Shown one piece after another: positions 46,228 to 58,009 of a stretch of DNA of 64,000 bases. The stretch lies in assembly GCA_946807835.1 (NCBI GenBank), contig OX327683.1, positions 15,009,001-15,073,000 on the forward strand. The letters are read 5' to 3'. Each line of letters opens with the position of its first letter. Positions within the stretch are counted from its first letter, which is position 1. The notes under the pieces are model-generated. The model made no database searches. It worked only from the letters and a program-made list of their open reading frames with translations, and was not told the origin of the DNA. The translations under genes were made by a program, and so were the position numbers. The DNA is from Ailanthus altissimus (Eukaryota; Streptophyta; Magnoliopsida; Sapindales; Simaroubaceae).

Positions 46228-47144
46228 ATGGAAATTATTACGGATGAAAATTAAAAATAAAAATCAAAAGCTATGCTTTCAACAAGATTGGATGGAAAAA
46301 CTTTTATATCTAAGTTTGCTGGTATGAACAGTAAAACTTATAACTAAAAGCAATTAAAAAATAAGTGGGACTCTTTAAAAAAGAATGACAAATTTTGAAA
46401 AAAAATTTGGCTTAAGATGGATTCCTGTAAAGCAAATAATTGATGCTAGCAATAAATGGTGGAATAAAAAATTAAAGGTGCAGTTTCAAACTTTTATTTT
46501 GTAGTTTAATAGAAAAATATTATATTCTTAATTTAGATTATATTTTAACATATATATATATATGTTTTTATGTTATTGTAGAAGAATTCAGAAGCATGTA
46601 AATTTCGTTCAAAAGGCTAAAAAAATATTGAGCAGCTAAATATGTTATCTAAAGATATTGCTGCTACAGGGGAAGGGTCATGCGCACCATCAATGAGGGT
46701 TTTGTATCAAACGCCGGAGAAAGTGGATTATCTAGGAAATATTTATTAATGATACTAATATTTTTAGTCAAGAGAGGACCTTTAATAATAATTTAAAAGA
46801 TATTCATAAGCTTGAGAATATTGATGTTAACATAGATAACTCAACTCTTTCAACACTAACACAAGATAATACAAAAAAAGTAAATCAATTAAGAGGCACA
46901 GTTGCAACTAAATTATTTAAACAATTAAATTGCTTGTGTGAAGTGGTAGAGAATAAGCCAACTATATCTACAAGATAAGAGGACAACGGTTGTCGCATTG
47001 TAGAAGTAATGGAGATGTTCCATAACATACTTGAAATTGAAAGAGGAAGTGAGCTTCTCATGCTAGCCACTAGAGTTTTTCTTAAGAAGAAAAATAGAGA
47101 AATGTTTGTTGTATTGAAATATCATGATCTTCAAATTGAGTGAT
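46228..47144 (+). pseudogene. PIF/Harbinger ORF1, Myb/SANT-like, copy 2
   Basis: Same block order as in copy 1 (KQLKNKWDSLKKND; PVKQIIDASNKWWNKKLKV; KNIEQLNMLSKDIAATGEGS; VMEMFHNILEIERGSELLML). The linker DKFGQILNFF of copy 1 is altered by a short deletion near 46390. Broken. Confidence 0.75.
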
Positions 47145-47369
47145 TAAAGCAGATGAAATAGTTTTTTATGTTTATATTTGTTTTAGGGTTATATAAAAAT
47201 AATTGTTCAAATCTAAATGGAATATCTTTGTTTTATTTAGTTTTTAGTTATGTTAAGGTAATTATATACATATTTTTTTTGTATTCATTTTTTTTAAATA
47301 TTGATAATATTTATTATGTTTATAATTTTGAGAGATATGAAATTTTTTGAGAGTAAGATGATAGTGAGT

Positions 47370-48643
47370 ATAGTTTCACCAATAAAACCAATGATGAACA
47401 AGAATTATTACAAATGGTACAAATTGGGGTAACATTATATGTGAATCATGTTATTAAATATAATTTAAAAATACCATGTAGAACTTCATTTCAAATAGGA
47501 TATCAATTTATAATGGAGGTATGACATGGTCATGATGATATAGGTCTCCAACAATTTAGGATAGAGAAAAAAATATTTTGAAAGTTATGTGATATATTAA
47601 CTCAATCATATGGTCTTGAAAATGGCAAAGATATTTCTGTTGTTGAGTCAGTTTTTTTTTTTTTACATTAGGTCATGCATTTGTGAATAAAATGTTACAA
47701 CAAATATTTTAGCATTCAAGTGAAACTATATCTAGGTGGTTTAAAAAAGTGTTAGATATAATTTGTCGTATGGCAATTGATTTGTTGAAACCTTTCGATC
47801 AAAAATTTAAAAAAGTTCTACAAAAATTTAAAATGATGATCGATATTGGCCATATTTTAAGGATTATATAGGGGTTATTGATGGAACACATATACTAAGT
47901 GTGGTGCCTACATCAAAACAAATATTATACATTAGTAGAAAAGGCGTTCACACTCAAAATGTGATGGCTGTGTGATTTTTGATGTGTTTTAAATTTGCAT
48001 GAATTTGATAGAAAGGTAATGCTCATGATACGCATATTTTTTTAGAAGTTTTGCGTAGACAAAATTTGCATTTTTCTCGTCCACCTGCAAGTAAGTAATA
48101 ATATATAATTGTAATTTGTTATTTATATTATATTGTATAATTTATTTTATATTTGTAATTATAAAATTACTCTTTGTTGTAAGTAAGTATTATTTGGTAG
48201 ATGCTGGATATCCTCACATGAAGAGTTATTTAGGTCCATATAAAGGCGATCAATATTATCTTCCAAATTTTTAACGTGGGAGTTAGCAAGAGGGGAAAAA
48301 AAAATTTAACCATGCACCTTCTTCTTTGAGATGCACTGTAGAGAGAATATTTGGTGTTTGAAAAAATAAATGAAAAATTTTACGCCAAATGCCTAACTTT
48401 CCATTTAACAAATAAGTTAAATTTGTTATTGCTTCAATGGTTCTTCATAATTTCATAAGAAAGTACGCTAAAAAGAATAAAAAATTCAAACCGTATGATG
48501 ATGATGAAGAATTACTTCCAACAAATAAAGAAGATAATGATAGGGAAGGAATCGACGAAGATCAAAATTCAAATTTGTTCAATGTACATGAAATGGACAA
48601 GTGGCGTGATAAAACCAATCCTTCTTATGCATCTTTGATGTGA
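47370..48643 (+). pseudogene. PIF/Harbinger DDE transposase, copy 2
   Basis: Counterpart of 31440-32711 with the same IDGTH, AHDTH and ERIFGV landmarks (about 47876, 48022 and 48336). It retains a G in ATGGTCTTGAAAATGG that copy 1 lost. It also keeps TISRWFKKVLD in frame, where copy 1 has a one-base loss. The C-terminal frame (48437-48643) ends MDKWRDKTNPSYASLM, different from copy 1 because of a small deletion. Still interrupted by stops. Confidence 0.85.
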
Positions 48644-48752
48644 TATTTTTTATTCAAGAACTTCTAACTGAATTTGCTATTCTTTGATTTTTTAGATGCT
48701 TTTAATTTTATATCATATGAATGTTAGATATTATTATTAATTTGAGTTTTTC

Positions 48753-49205
48753 AAGTTCATTTTGTCTACCATTAAAAATGTAGTAAAAAATTAATTGAAT
48801 TAAAAATTATATTTGTAATTTATTATGTGTAGAATTTAAGTTATTATAAAAAAAATTGAATTTGAATTAAAGATTAAATTAAAAATTTTATTTTATATAA
48901 AAAGATAAATATTTAAAATTTGAATGAAAGTTTTATTAAGCATATTTTTTAGTAATTCAATAATAAATAAGCACTTTTTAAAGTTCATTTTGTCTACCAT
49001 TAGAAATATAGTAAAAAATTAATTGAATTAAACTTTATATTTGTAATTTATTATGTGTAGAATTTAAGTTATAATAAAAAAAATTGAATTTGAATTAAAG
49101 ATTAAATTAAAATTTTTATTTTATGTAAAAAGATAAATATTTAAAATTTGAATGAAAGTTTTATTAAGCATCTTTTTAGTAATTCAATAATAAATAAATA
49201 TATTT
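48753..49205. repeat. 228-bp tandem duplication in the 3' region of Harbinger copy 2
   Basis: Units start at 48753 and 48981, as in copy 1. Confidence 0.85.
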
Positions 49206-50425
49206 AATAATATGTAATCAAACGATCTATTATTTTAATAATTTTTTTTAATTATCAATTAAATGATTAATAATTGTTTTTTAAAAATTTTACTTATAAA
49301 AATTTTATTTAAAAAACTCAACTAAACGAGTATTTATCAAATGAAAATGCTTTTTATAAAACTCTTTTTAAGCTTATTCAAGGTAAGTATGGGTAGTGCA
49401 TTGTTTGACAATAAAAATATTTTAACTTGTTTCCCATCTCGCAGATTTCTAACTTATATGCTTTTAATATATTTGATATTAAATTAACCAAGAAATTTGT
49501 CAGTTTCAACTTTGTGTCGTAAACAAACGGCAGTTGAAATCCGTGTCTTTAAATTATTCTTTTTAAACTATCATCTTCCATGAATCATCACCAATTTTGT
49601 AGGGTTGCAATGAAGTTTGGTGCCATTAGTATGGAATTTATATGGAGTAAATCGCATTTTGATAGCTTAAATTTTGGTCCCTCAATGGCTGAAAGAAACA
49701 ACTATAATATGGGTTGTTTTGTGTTATTGCAGGCTTTTTAAGAAGAACATAATATGATCTCACAAAGCCAATAGGCCAGACAAACCAAAAGCACTTATTC
49801 AGGTCAGCAACTACTCTTTTAATGTTCTCCTTCACTTGGCCAAACTGCCCAAAAACCAGTAACTCGTATTTCATGCATCAGCATAAGCAACAGTCATTAA
49901 AGAAATCAAGTAGAAGTATTTTTCTAAAGAGAAAGAGCTGTCAAAAGTGCTTTTCAGGCCAAGCCTGACGAGCCTTTGATCCTTTTAACATACTAACATA
50001 TTAGTTTACTTGTCCAGGAGACTAACAAAACTTAAATGCTAACACATTTTGACATACTAACAAAACTATTGTCCCAAGTCCTGACATGGTATGATGCATA
50101 CAGAGGAAGCACAAACCAAAGCAATAAAACTTAAATACTAAAAAATAAGATGATTTCCGAAGAAGGCATTCCATTCATATTAATAAATTACTGAACATTG
50201 ATAATCCTATAAATCCCTTCATCCAATAATTCTTCATAGATGGTATGCAATATAAATATGATATATACTAAAAATGATGGTGGAGGAAAGTGAGAATAAG
50301 CAGTATCAGTATCACCCAATTGATTGCGGTATTTGAATTTAATATTTTGTCAAAACAAAAAGGTAATAAATTTATAAAACCATCATAGAAGCACTAGGAT
50401 CGTGCCAAGTAACTAGTACAATAAA

Positions 50426-51165
50426 GAGCAGTAATAGTATGTTAGGATTTGGAATTGCCTACCTTGCGATGACTCAGAAAACATTGAGATAGGGAAGAAT
50501 GCTCTGGTGCATTTCCAGATTCAGTGCTAATCAATTCCATTGTGAACTGAACTGAGCACATTTAAGACGCTCCACTAAGGTTAATGAGAGAAGTGGAAAA
50601 AATTATGATTTAAAATTTCAGAATGTACTGAGTGGTGCTAATTAAGAAAAAAAAATTGTTTTACCAGTTGGGTTTAAACTAGACCACCACAACCGTGTAA
50701 CCAGTTGTCTTTTAAGGGATGCCAATGCCATTGCCAGCAAGACAGGGCCTCTACTCGCTGATAAAAGGTGACTAGCGAAGTGCAGTGGCAAGCAATATGT
50801 TACAATTTTAGTTATTAAGAGCTCCCTTTTGACATGGGAGTTGATTTTAAATAACCTATTACCAGCCAGAGTTTCTCAAGTCTTCTAATTCTTGAATAAC
50901 ATTTAGTTTGCTGTAAGAGGCATGATCTCCAAGAAAAGAGTACTGCCAAATGATAAGTTAAAAACACAAGTCAGTTTACTTACCTGCAACTACGAGTCCT
51001 CTAGCATTCACCGGATTGATTTGACGTATAAAAACGATTCAATACACAAATTAAACCAAAACCACATTGATTTCTATGTGAACATCACAACTCTAGCCAT
51101 TCAAATATCTCCATCAGAACACTATTCACCTCCCGATAACTTGTTCCATAAAGAGTGAGCTTTCA
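50426..51165 (-). pseudogene. Truncated TFIIF-beta fragment, copy 2
   Basis: Counterpart of 34490-35161. Here the intron 1 homology runs on past the end of the 16-kb unit (51098-51150: CCATTCAAATATCTCCATCA … CACTATTCACCTCCC, compare 23058-23100). The right breakpoint of the 16-kb duplication therefore falls inside this older fragment, and 51098 onward is the original downstream sequence. One GCCAAT insertion near 50723 differs from copy 1. Confidence 0.78.
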
Positions 51166-51472
51166 AACGTGCTTTCAGGCCAGTCTGATGATTATTTGAT
51201 CCTCTTACCATACTAAAATCTTATTTTACTAGTCCAGGAGACAACAAAATAATGCCCCAAGTCCTCACAAGGAAAGCACAAGCCAAAGCAAAACAATAAA
51301 ACTTGAATACTCAATAACACAACGATTTTTGAAGAAATCACTCCATTCAAATAAATTACCAATCTCCTTAAATCACCTCATCCGATAAGTCACAGCTTGG
51401 ATGAAATATGATTTATATTCAAAATGGTATCACCAAAATTCCTTCTTGAGATTTATACTTTGGTTGTATCTG
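51166..51472. other. Taxilin 3' flank, duplicated at 33985-34360 and 49930-50270
   Basis: GTGCTTTCAGGCCAGTCTGA, TTTACTAGTCCAGGAGACAA and CCCCAAGTCCTCACA have diverged counterparts on the far side of the TFIIF-beta fragment. The last part is probably the taxilin 3'UTR. Confidence 0.6.
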
Positions 51473-54400
51473 TTAATATTTAAGTTGTGCTGGATCGGAG
51501 TTGTTGCTACCAACAGAATTTTGCTTCCTTTCTGCCTGAAGTGATCGGCACAATGATTCAAGTTTTTCCTTCTGGTTCTTTGATTTCTCCAATTGTTTCT
51601 TCAATCTCTCACGCTGCATGGTAAAAAACAAAGAATCTAAATAAGTGGTATATTTATTTGATAATAAAGAGCATAACTACTGCAAGTTGGTGAAACTAAT
51701 TGAGAGAATGGTCCAAGATTGTATTGTATCATGCACAAAGATCAACAATGGCAGCAAGAAGGAACATGACACGAGTTGAAGGGCCTACAAGGGAGGATGG
51801 CTAAAACAAGGCAATGGATTATAAATAATTGTCCATCTGTAAGGGGGTGAATTGCAAGTGATAGGGAAGGGGGCCATATTGAGCTTACATACCCAGGTAA
51901 AATTAGCATCTTTGGCAATTTGTGCACTGATTCAATAAGGAGCACATAGGTCCATACCTAAGAAAGCAATATGCATAATATTCTAAACTGGGGCAAAATA
52001 ATTTAAGGGAAAAAGGAAAAAGAAGATGAAATCATGCTCAGCAAGCCAACTAACCTCTTCAACAAGTTCTATGAGAGTAATGTCCGATTTCTCACATTTG
52101 CTCTTGAGGAATACATTTTCCTTCTTCAGTTCTTTGATAGATTTTGCCATCTAGTTCATAAACATAACAATAAAATGGTTTGAATCACAAAAAATAAGCC
52201 TTAACCAAATATTTGTAAACTTGAGAAAATAATCTACCTTCTCAATTTCTTGCCTAAATGTTTCGAAGACCTCGTTGCTCTTTATCAATGCATCCTGCAA
52301 TGTCGAATAACATCTTACTTCTCACCAATATAAGTATATAACAAGATAATTTATATTTTTATAATTCATATTCTCTGTCATTATTATACATCTATAAATT
52401 AAGTGCCTGCCTTGTGTCTAAAGAATCCACCCAGATGATAACCTTCACTAAATAAGCACATGCATAAAATGCATTAACATAATCAATGCTTAGTATGAAA
52501 ACAATGTTTCTCATACTAAACACAGAACAATCCACAGTTTCGTTATACAAGTCATGACGTCCAAAACCTAGAAACTGGACAAGAGTCACATTAACTGTAA
52601 AAAGGCAATTAAATTTAATTAAATATCATCATCACATACCTCCATAGCCCTTATATGTTTAGTAAAAGAGAGAGAGAGAGAGAGATTAGAAGAACATGAG
52701 GTGTTTTCAACCAAAAAGAAAATATGTCTAATTTCATACAACTACTATTCAGATGGTAATCAGAAATGTTTCCATATAATATTTAAGGCCAAGGCACAAC
52801 ATGACAAAAAATGAAGTAGACCTGGAATTGCTGGAATTTTTCTCCATCAGCTGTCAACTGTAGGCGCAAATTCTTTTCGTTAGCCAGCAATTGTGACATT
52901 TGTTCAGCATATAGTTTCATTTGGGCCTGTTCCTCAGCTAATTTCTCCTCGTGTTGCTTTATTTTCAATTCAGCAAGCTGAAGTTCCAATGTCTTTTGCT
53001 TTAACTATAAATTCACATTCCAACCACAAATTAATACCAATCAATGAAGTCAACACGCATTAAGCCAGAAAAGAATTTTATAAATGAGTAGAGGACAATC
53101 TAAACCTTTTGTGCATATTGTTGGTCAGTAAGGGAATACTGATCAGCTAGCTGCTTCAGATTATTCCTTAACCTAGACATGAAGAATACTGAGTTAATCT
53201 TAAAGAGTACAAGTTAATTCAAATGCTGTTCCATCTTAATCCCACATGCAAGAAGAAATAATAACATGCCTAACAGATGTAATATATTGGTGATATCAAG
53301 TTAAGGAAACCAAGTAAAATCAATAATTTCTCATGAATTTCCTTGTTCGTACATCTCATTCTCCTTTAGCTGAGAAAGACATTCATCCTTTTGCTCTTCC
53401 AGCTTAACACTAACATCCTATAACCAAAAGAAACAAACATTTCAGAAATAAATAATAAAGCAAAAACAACTGTAAGCTGTGAAACAACAAGGATAACATC
53501 ACAGGAAAATAAATGTAAACTTTAATTGAAGAAAACAAGAAACTGATGTAACAGGCACTCTCCTATTCAAGCATTATTGCCATGTCACTGGAGTTTCCAA
53601 CTCATTACTTTATAACCTTGCAAGGATAATAATCAATTAACTACGACCAATTCTAAAGAAACAAAAGATGTAGAATGTTCCCAGAAGATGAGAAATTGTA
53701 ACATGGATACACATACATGCACCAAATTCCAGAACAATATGCACATATATACTTTAGCTCAATATGCCACATTGTTTAAAAAGGACAGTAGAAATCATGA
53801 TTTAAGCATAATTCATCCAAGTCCACTAGATAGGAAACATCATTTAAACCTTAATTGCATCTTGGAACTTGGTTGACAAATCTAATCTCAGGTTCTGCCC
53901 CTCTGTTGATACCCGTTTGCACTCATCCTGTACAATTATGAGCATGCATCAGTTTCTCTGTGGTGAATAGCTCGCACAGTGATTATGGATCACTCTACAG
54001 CTTCCCGCAACTAATTTGGAAGAGACTAATGTAGCAGAAAAATATCACAGAATTTTAAACTTTGCATCACAAGTCATGAACTCGTCACAAGTCAATAAAA
54101 TAAAAAAATATTGCAAACATAAGAAATCAGCTTAACAAGAAGAGACAATACCAAAGTGTGACTCAACTTCTTCAAACAAAGAAGCCTACTGTTTCTGCAT
54201 CCAATGATCAATATAAAGATAGACACAAACCGAGTAAAGAAGAAGAGAAAACGGAATGACCTTTCTTTCTTCCTTTGGGATAAGAGACTTGAATATTATG
54301 CTAGTAGTGAAAGGGAACAGAGTTTCAACCGGATGCCCAAACAATTAAAAAGAAGAAAACTATGTATTGAAGCTCAATAATTTATAAAAAGACTAAATCT

Positions 54401-55949
54401 CTGCATGGTCCACAAATACTCATCCAACCAAGGAAAAGAAATAGAACATTCAATTCAAGAAAAAATCTATGCCTGACTGCTCTACAAACCACAAGCATAA
54501 GCAGCGACTGCATTGGGGATAAAAATGTACAAAAAGAAATAAATAAAAAACCTGAAATACAATCAATTAAAGCAGACACCATGATATAGAAATATACCAT
54601 TAGCATTTTGTTCTGTCTTTGTAACTCTCTGCACAGGGACTCTAGCCTATCTCTAACAGCAAGGGCTACAAAAAGAAATTAAAGATGGTGAAGTTGATGT
54701 AAAAAATATCCATTTACCTACATACACTAGCTACAAATGCCTAAACTTCTTAACAAGGACCTAACAATCTACATGTACCCCAACAACCAGAAAAGTTGAA
54801 AGAGCAAAGGTAAAGTTTCCAACTTACCTGCATCTTTTTCAGCAAGAACTTGTTGATACTTCAGAGTGAATTCTAGAAACTCCTTTTCAGATTTAAAGGT
54901 GCGCTTTGCACCCTTACGTTTGGCTTCAGCATTTTCCTAAGGCAATGAAACAGCAAAGTCATGAATTGTAGGGAACTATCTTTTGACATTAGGAAAATAT
55001 TAGCCAATTGTCAAGTAAATTTCATCACAAACCACATTTTCTTAAAAACACACTTTAAATATGAAAAAAATTGAAGTTCAAACATACAATAAGAAAAGTT
55101 AAAAGTAAATTCAAGCATATATAATAGTTAAATTGAAGTAAAAAATACAAGAGGTCAGAAAGCAAAACTTTAATATCAATTATCAGAAGAATCATAAAAA
55201 GATATGTTCAAAGCAGAAATGTATAACTAACTGGTTTTCTGTTTTTCAGAGTATCATCACTTTCCGATGCAGATAAATCCTTCTTGTGAGTCCCCCGTGC
55301 TTCAGATGTTCCTTCAATGGCTGCAACAACAGAGTAATAGCGGTACAAAACTTTTGTCAGCAACTCAATGCAAATAGAATCCTGTTAATAACTATAACCA
55401 CATTTTAAAATGTGAAAGCATGAAAGAAAAAAACAAAAACATACAGACACATAATAACGTGCAAAAGCAAAGAGAAAAACTGCATTCGAGTTGAAAATAA
55501 TTACATCTCTCTGTATCTTGACATTCCCCTTGAGCTTGGCTTTCTACCTTGGTGCATCCAGATACCCCTGATGAAGCTTCAGAAACAGGAGCAGCCGAAT
55601 TAGGCATCACCAACGCACCTTCTGTCTGCTCTACAGAACCCTTACTGGGCACTTCTACCAAGTCCACTGAAGCATCAAAATTATCTATTTCAGATAATGG
55701 AACAGGAAAAGTTCTCAGTTTCTGAGTCTTCTCTGTCCTACCCTTGCTTGTTTGATACTCATTTGATGCAAAATCATGCGTTGATTCACTAGAATCATCT
55801 AGTTCTGTGAAATCTTCCTTGTAATCACCACGAGACTTTTCTTGTTCCAAAGTTGGGGTTAAAGGAGCCAGATCTTCTGTGGAGCTATCAACAAACCCAT
55901 CTGGTAATAAGTTTGCTTCAGGAAGCTGATTTGCAGCTGGACTCTCCAT
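51473..55949 (-). CDS. Taxilin family coiled-coil protein
   Basis: Eleven coding exons from the right: 55505-55949, 55232-55320, 54828-54936, 54598-54665, 53850-53927, 53353-53417, 53106-53172, 52822-53004, 52238-52294, 52055-52150 and 51473-51613. They total 1398 bp (465 aa plus stop). All borders are GT-AG and in phase. The start MESPAANQLPEANLL at 55949 was chosen because ATAG just upstream looks like a 3' splice site. The N-terminal 150 residues are acidic and disordered. The taxilin coiled coil follows, with family blocks FLEFTLKYQQVLAEKDA, RDRLESLCRELQRQNK, STKFQDAIK, LKSNEVFETFRQEIEKM-like (IKSNEVFETFRQEIEKM here) and KELKKENVFLKSKCEKSD, ending ERERLKKQLEKSKNQKEKLE. Animal taxilins bind syntaxins in vesicle traffic; the plant role is less clear. 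It looks intact, and a GA microsatellite lies in an intron at 52667-52684. Confidence 0.95.
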
Positions 55950-56850
55950 TACACCTATGGTGCTACCATGCAAAAAGAAAGAAAAAACATATAACTAACC
56001 TTTGCCAAAACCAGCGCAAAAACAATCATAACCAAGATCATGTATGAGGTTTTCTCAAAATTTCTCACTTTTGAGAAGACAAAGGAGCAAAATAAAAGTG
56101 ACGCCAAAAAACCCAGTAGGAATTTCCTTTTCCAGATGGAACTTCACATTGCAGAATCATAAATGTCCCAACTTGTAAAGCGAGAAACAAATTGAAGATT
56201 TAATATTTTCGACATGAGCAAACACAAATGTCAATTTCTCTAAAAGCTGACACCTTTTATCCAAGTAACTACTCACCATTTCTCATTTCATTTATTTTTT
56301 CCTTCTTTAATCAACAAATCACAAAAGAAGTAACTGCTAAGCACTTCCCTGCGTTCACTATCATCTTTTTCATACCCAAATACAAGCATTCCATTGTGAT
56401 AAGAACTAAATACTCCTAAAACAGTCCACATTTTTACTTTAGAAGTTAAATTCAACAAATGACATTAAAAAAAAATTAAAATAAATGTCCATCTCCTGAA
56501 ATACGAGTCCCTGACAGAGAGAGATAACAAAACCCAGAAACAACGAACGAAATTTTCAGTTTTCACCACTTCAGCTCTAAACCCTCAAATTACAACGGAG
56601 TCGTTTCATTTCTACATACACAGATATGCATAAATATTTGTACAGAGACTAATCAAATGCTTAAAGCGATCTATAAAATAGGTTAAAAAAATAATTTAGA
56701 AACGAGAGTGCGAGAGTACCAACAGCGAAGTTATGAGTGACAAGAAAAAGAGTGAGACAAAACCCTCGTTGATGTTAGAACTGCAACACGAGTATAAGCT
56801 AAGCAAAGTGAAACTGATTTCACTTGTTTTTCTTTTCCATCGGTGTTTAA
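55950..56850 (-). promoter_or_regulatory. 5'UTR intron, non-coding exon and promoter of taxilin
   Basis: A donor CGCTGTTG|GTACTC at about 56719-56720 and an acceptor TAG at about 55960-55970 define a leader intron of about 750 bp. The non-coding exon would be about 56721-56800. The short minus-strand extension MHGSTIGV upstream of the chosen start probably lies in the intron. The transcription start is not visible. Confidence 0.55.
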
Positions 56851-56949
56851 TATTATTGCTCTCTATGTGAAAAAGAGAAGAAATAAATTAAAATTATGAT
56901 TTGTGGACCTCGAATTTTGAGTTAACGAATTAAACTTATAATTTTTGGA

Positions 56950-58009
56950 AATAATTATAAAACCACTCGACGGATTGAATTAAAAATAAGTCAGGTTGAA
57001 CCGCTTCGTGTTCAAGTCAATAATTTTTTTAAAAAAAAGTTAGAATAAAAAATAAATATAAATTTTTTGAAAATAAATGTGTATATTTGAATTGGGGGTG
57101 AACGGTAGTTCCTTGGAATTAAAATTTTGTACGAATCACTTGAGAGTAAATTGTGTTCTTCTATTAACATGTGTAATCCTTTTATTGTTCATCAATCTTT
57201 TTTTATGCATGCTTCAAAAACTTGAAGGAATTATAGCTAAATTGTACCTTTCTTATTTTTAATTTGTTTGTTCTTGGATTAATCAGAAATTCATGGCTTT
57301 GATATTTGGGAATGAGATTAATTGACGTGCTTTGAGAATATAAGATTTAACTCAGGGTCTATTCTTCAATTATTTTTAGATTGATGTTGAATTCCTAATT
57401 TTTAGCAGAGCTAGAGTTTTGTAAAGGATGGTCAACTTCTAATGCATTGATGCCAAGGTCTTTTAGCGAGGTCTTCTCATTGAGGTATTTTATGTTGGGG
57501 CTTTCTCATTGAGGTCTTCTATATTGAGAGTATAAGTGAAATTTGAGAACTTTCTATAATCTTTGGTGAAGGTTTTCTCGATAAAGGATCGAAGCTTTGT
57601 AGATGCATATAATGGGTTCTATTATGAGCCCTCTAAACTTTAGGCCATTTGGGTTGTAGGCTACCTCAATCCTCCCAAAGAATTGGGCTTAAGTTAGAAA
57701 CTTAGGGGGAATAAGAGTTCTTTAATTCTCAGTATTGATTTGTCAATACTAAAAATCTTATAGTGCTTAGGATGATTTAGTCCTTAACTGAACCATTTTC
57801 ATTGTTCTTTTAGAAATACTAAAGTAAGAGGAGTCTTCGATTTTTTAGGAGTTATGTTATAATTTCCTATTCTACACTATTATGACATTTAACGTAGTTT
57901 CCTTTTTTAAAGTCATGCATCCCCTATCATTACATTTCTCGAAACCTTAAGGACTTTATCAGTGGTTGCAAATGACGTGACACTTCTCTAGCCTTCACAT
58001 CTGTTAACG
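56950..58009. other. Intergenic region, nothing recognised
   Basis: Only short frames without known domains. Near 57470-57530 a short phrase, GAGGTCTTCTCATTGAGGT, is partly repeated (TTTCTCATTGAGGTCTTCTA). Confidence 0.55.

Larger units (their letters stand above)
44064..49333 (+). mobile_element. PIF/Harbinger DNA transposon, decayed, copy 2
   Basis: Counterpart of 28065-33406, about 70 bp shorter. Visible differences include a loss of about 40 bp around 44510-44530, a changed MITE left end near 44865-44880, a shortened ACAAATTTTGAAAAAAAA stretch near 46388, and TA microsatellites of different length (46094-46116 longer, 46549-46563 shorter than in copy 1). Confidence 0.85.
35165..51097. 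repeat. Tandem segmental duplication, copy 2 (15,933 bp)
   Basis: Direct repeat of 19150-35161. The junction reads CTCTAGC (end of copy 1), TTA (35162-35164, in neither end), TTTACCATC (start of copy 2). There is no long homology at the joint, so end-joining is more likely than unequal crossing-over between repeats. Copy 2 ends at CTCTAGC (51097), and unique sequence follows. Confidence 0.97.
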
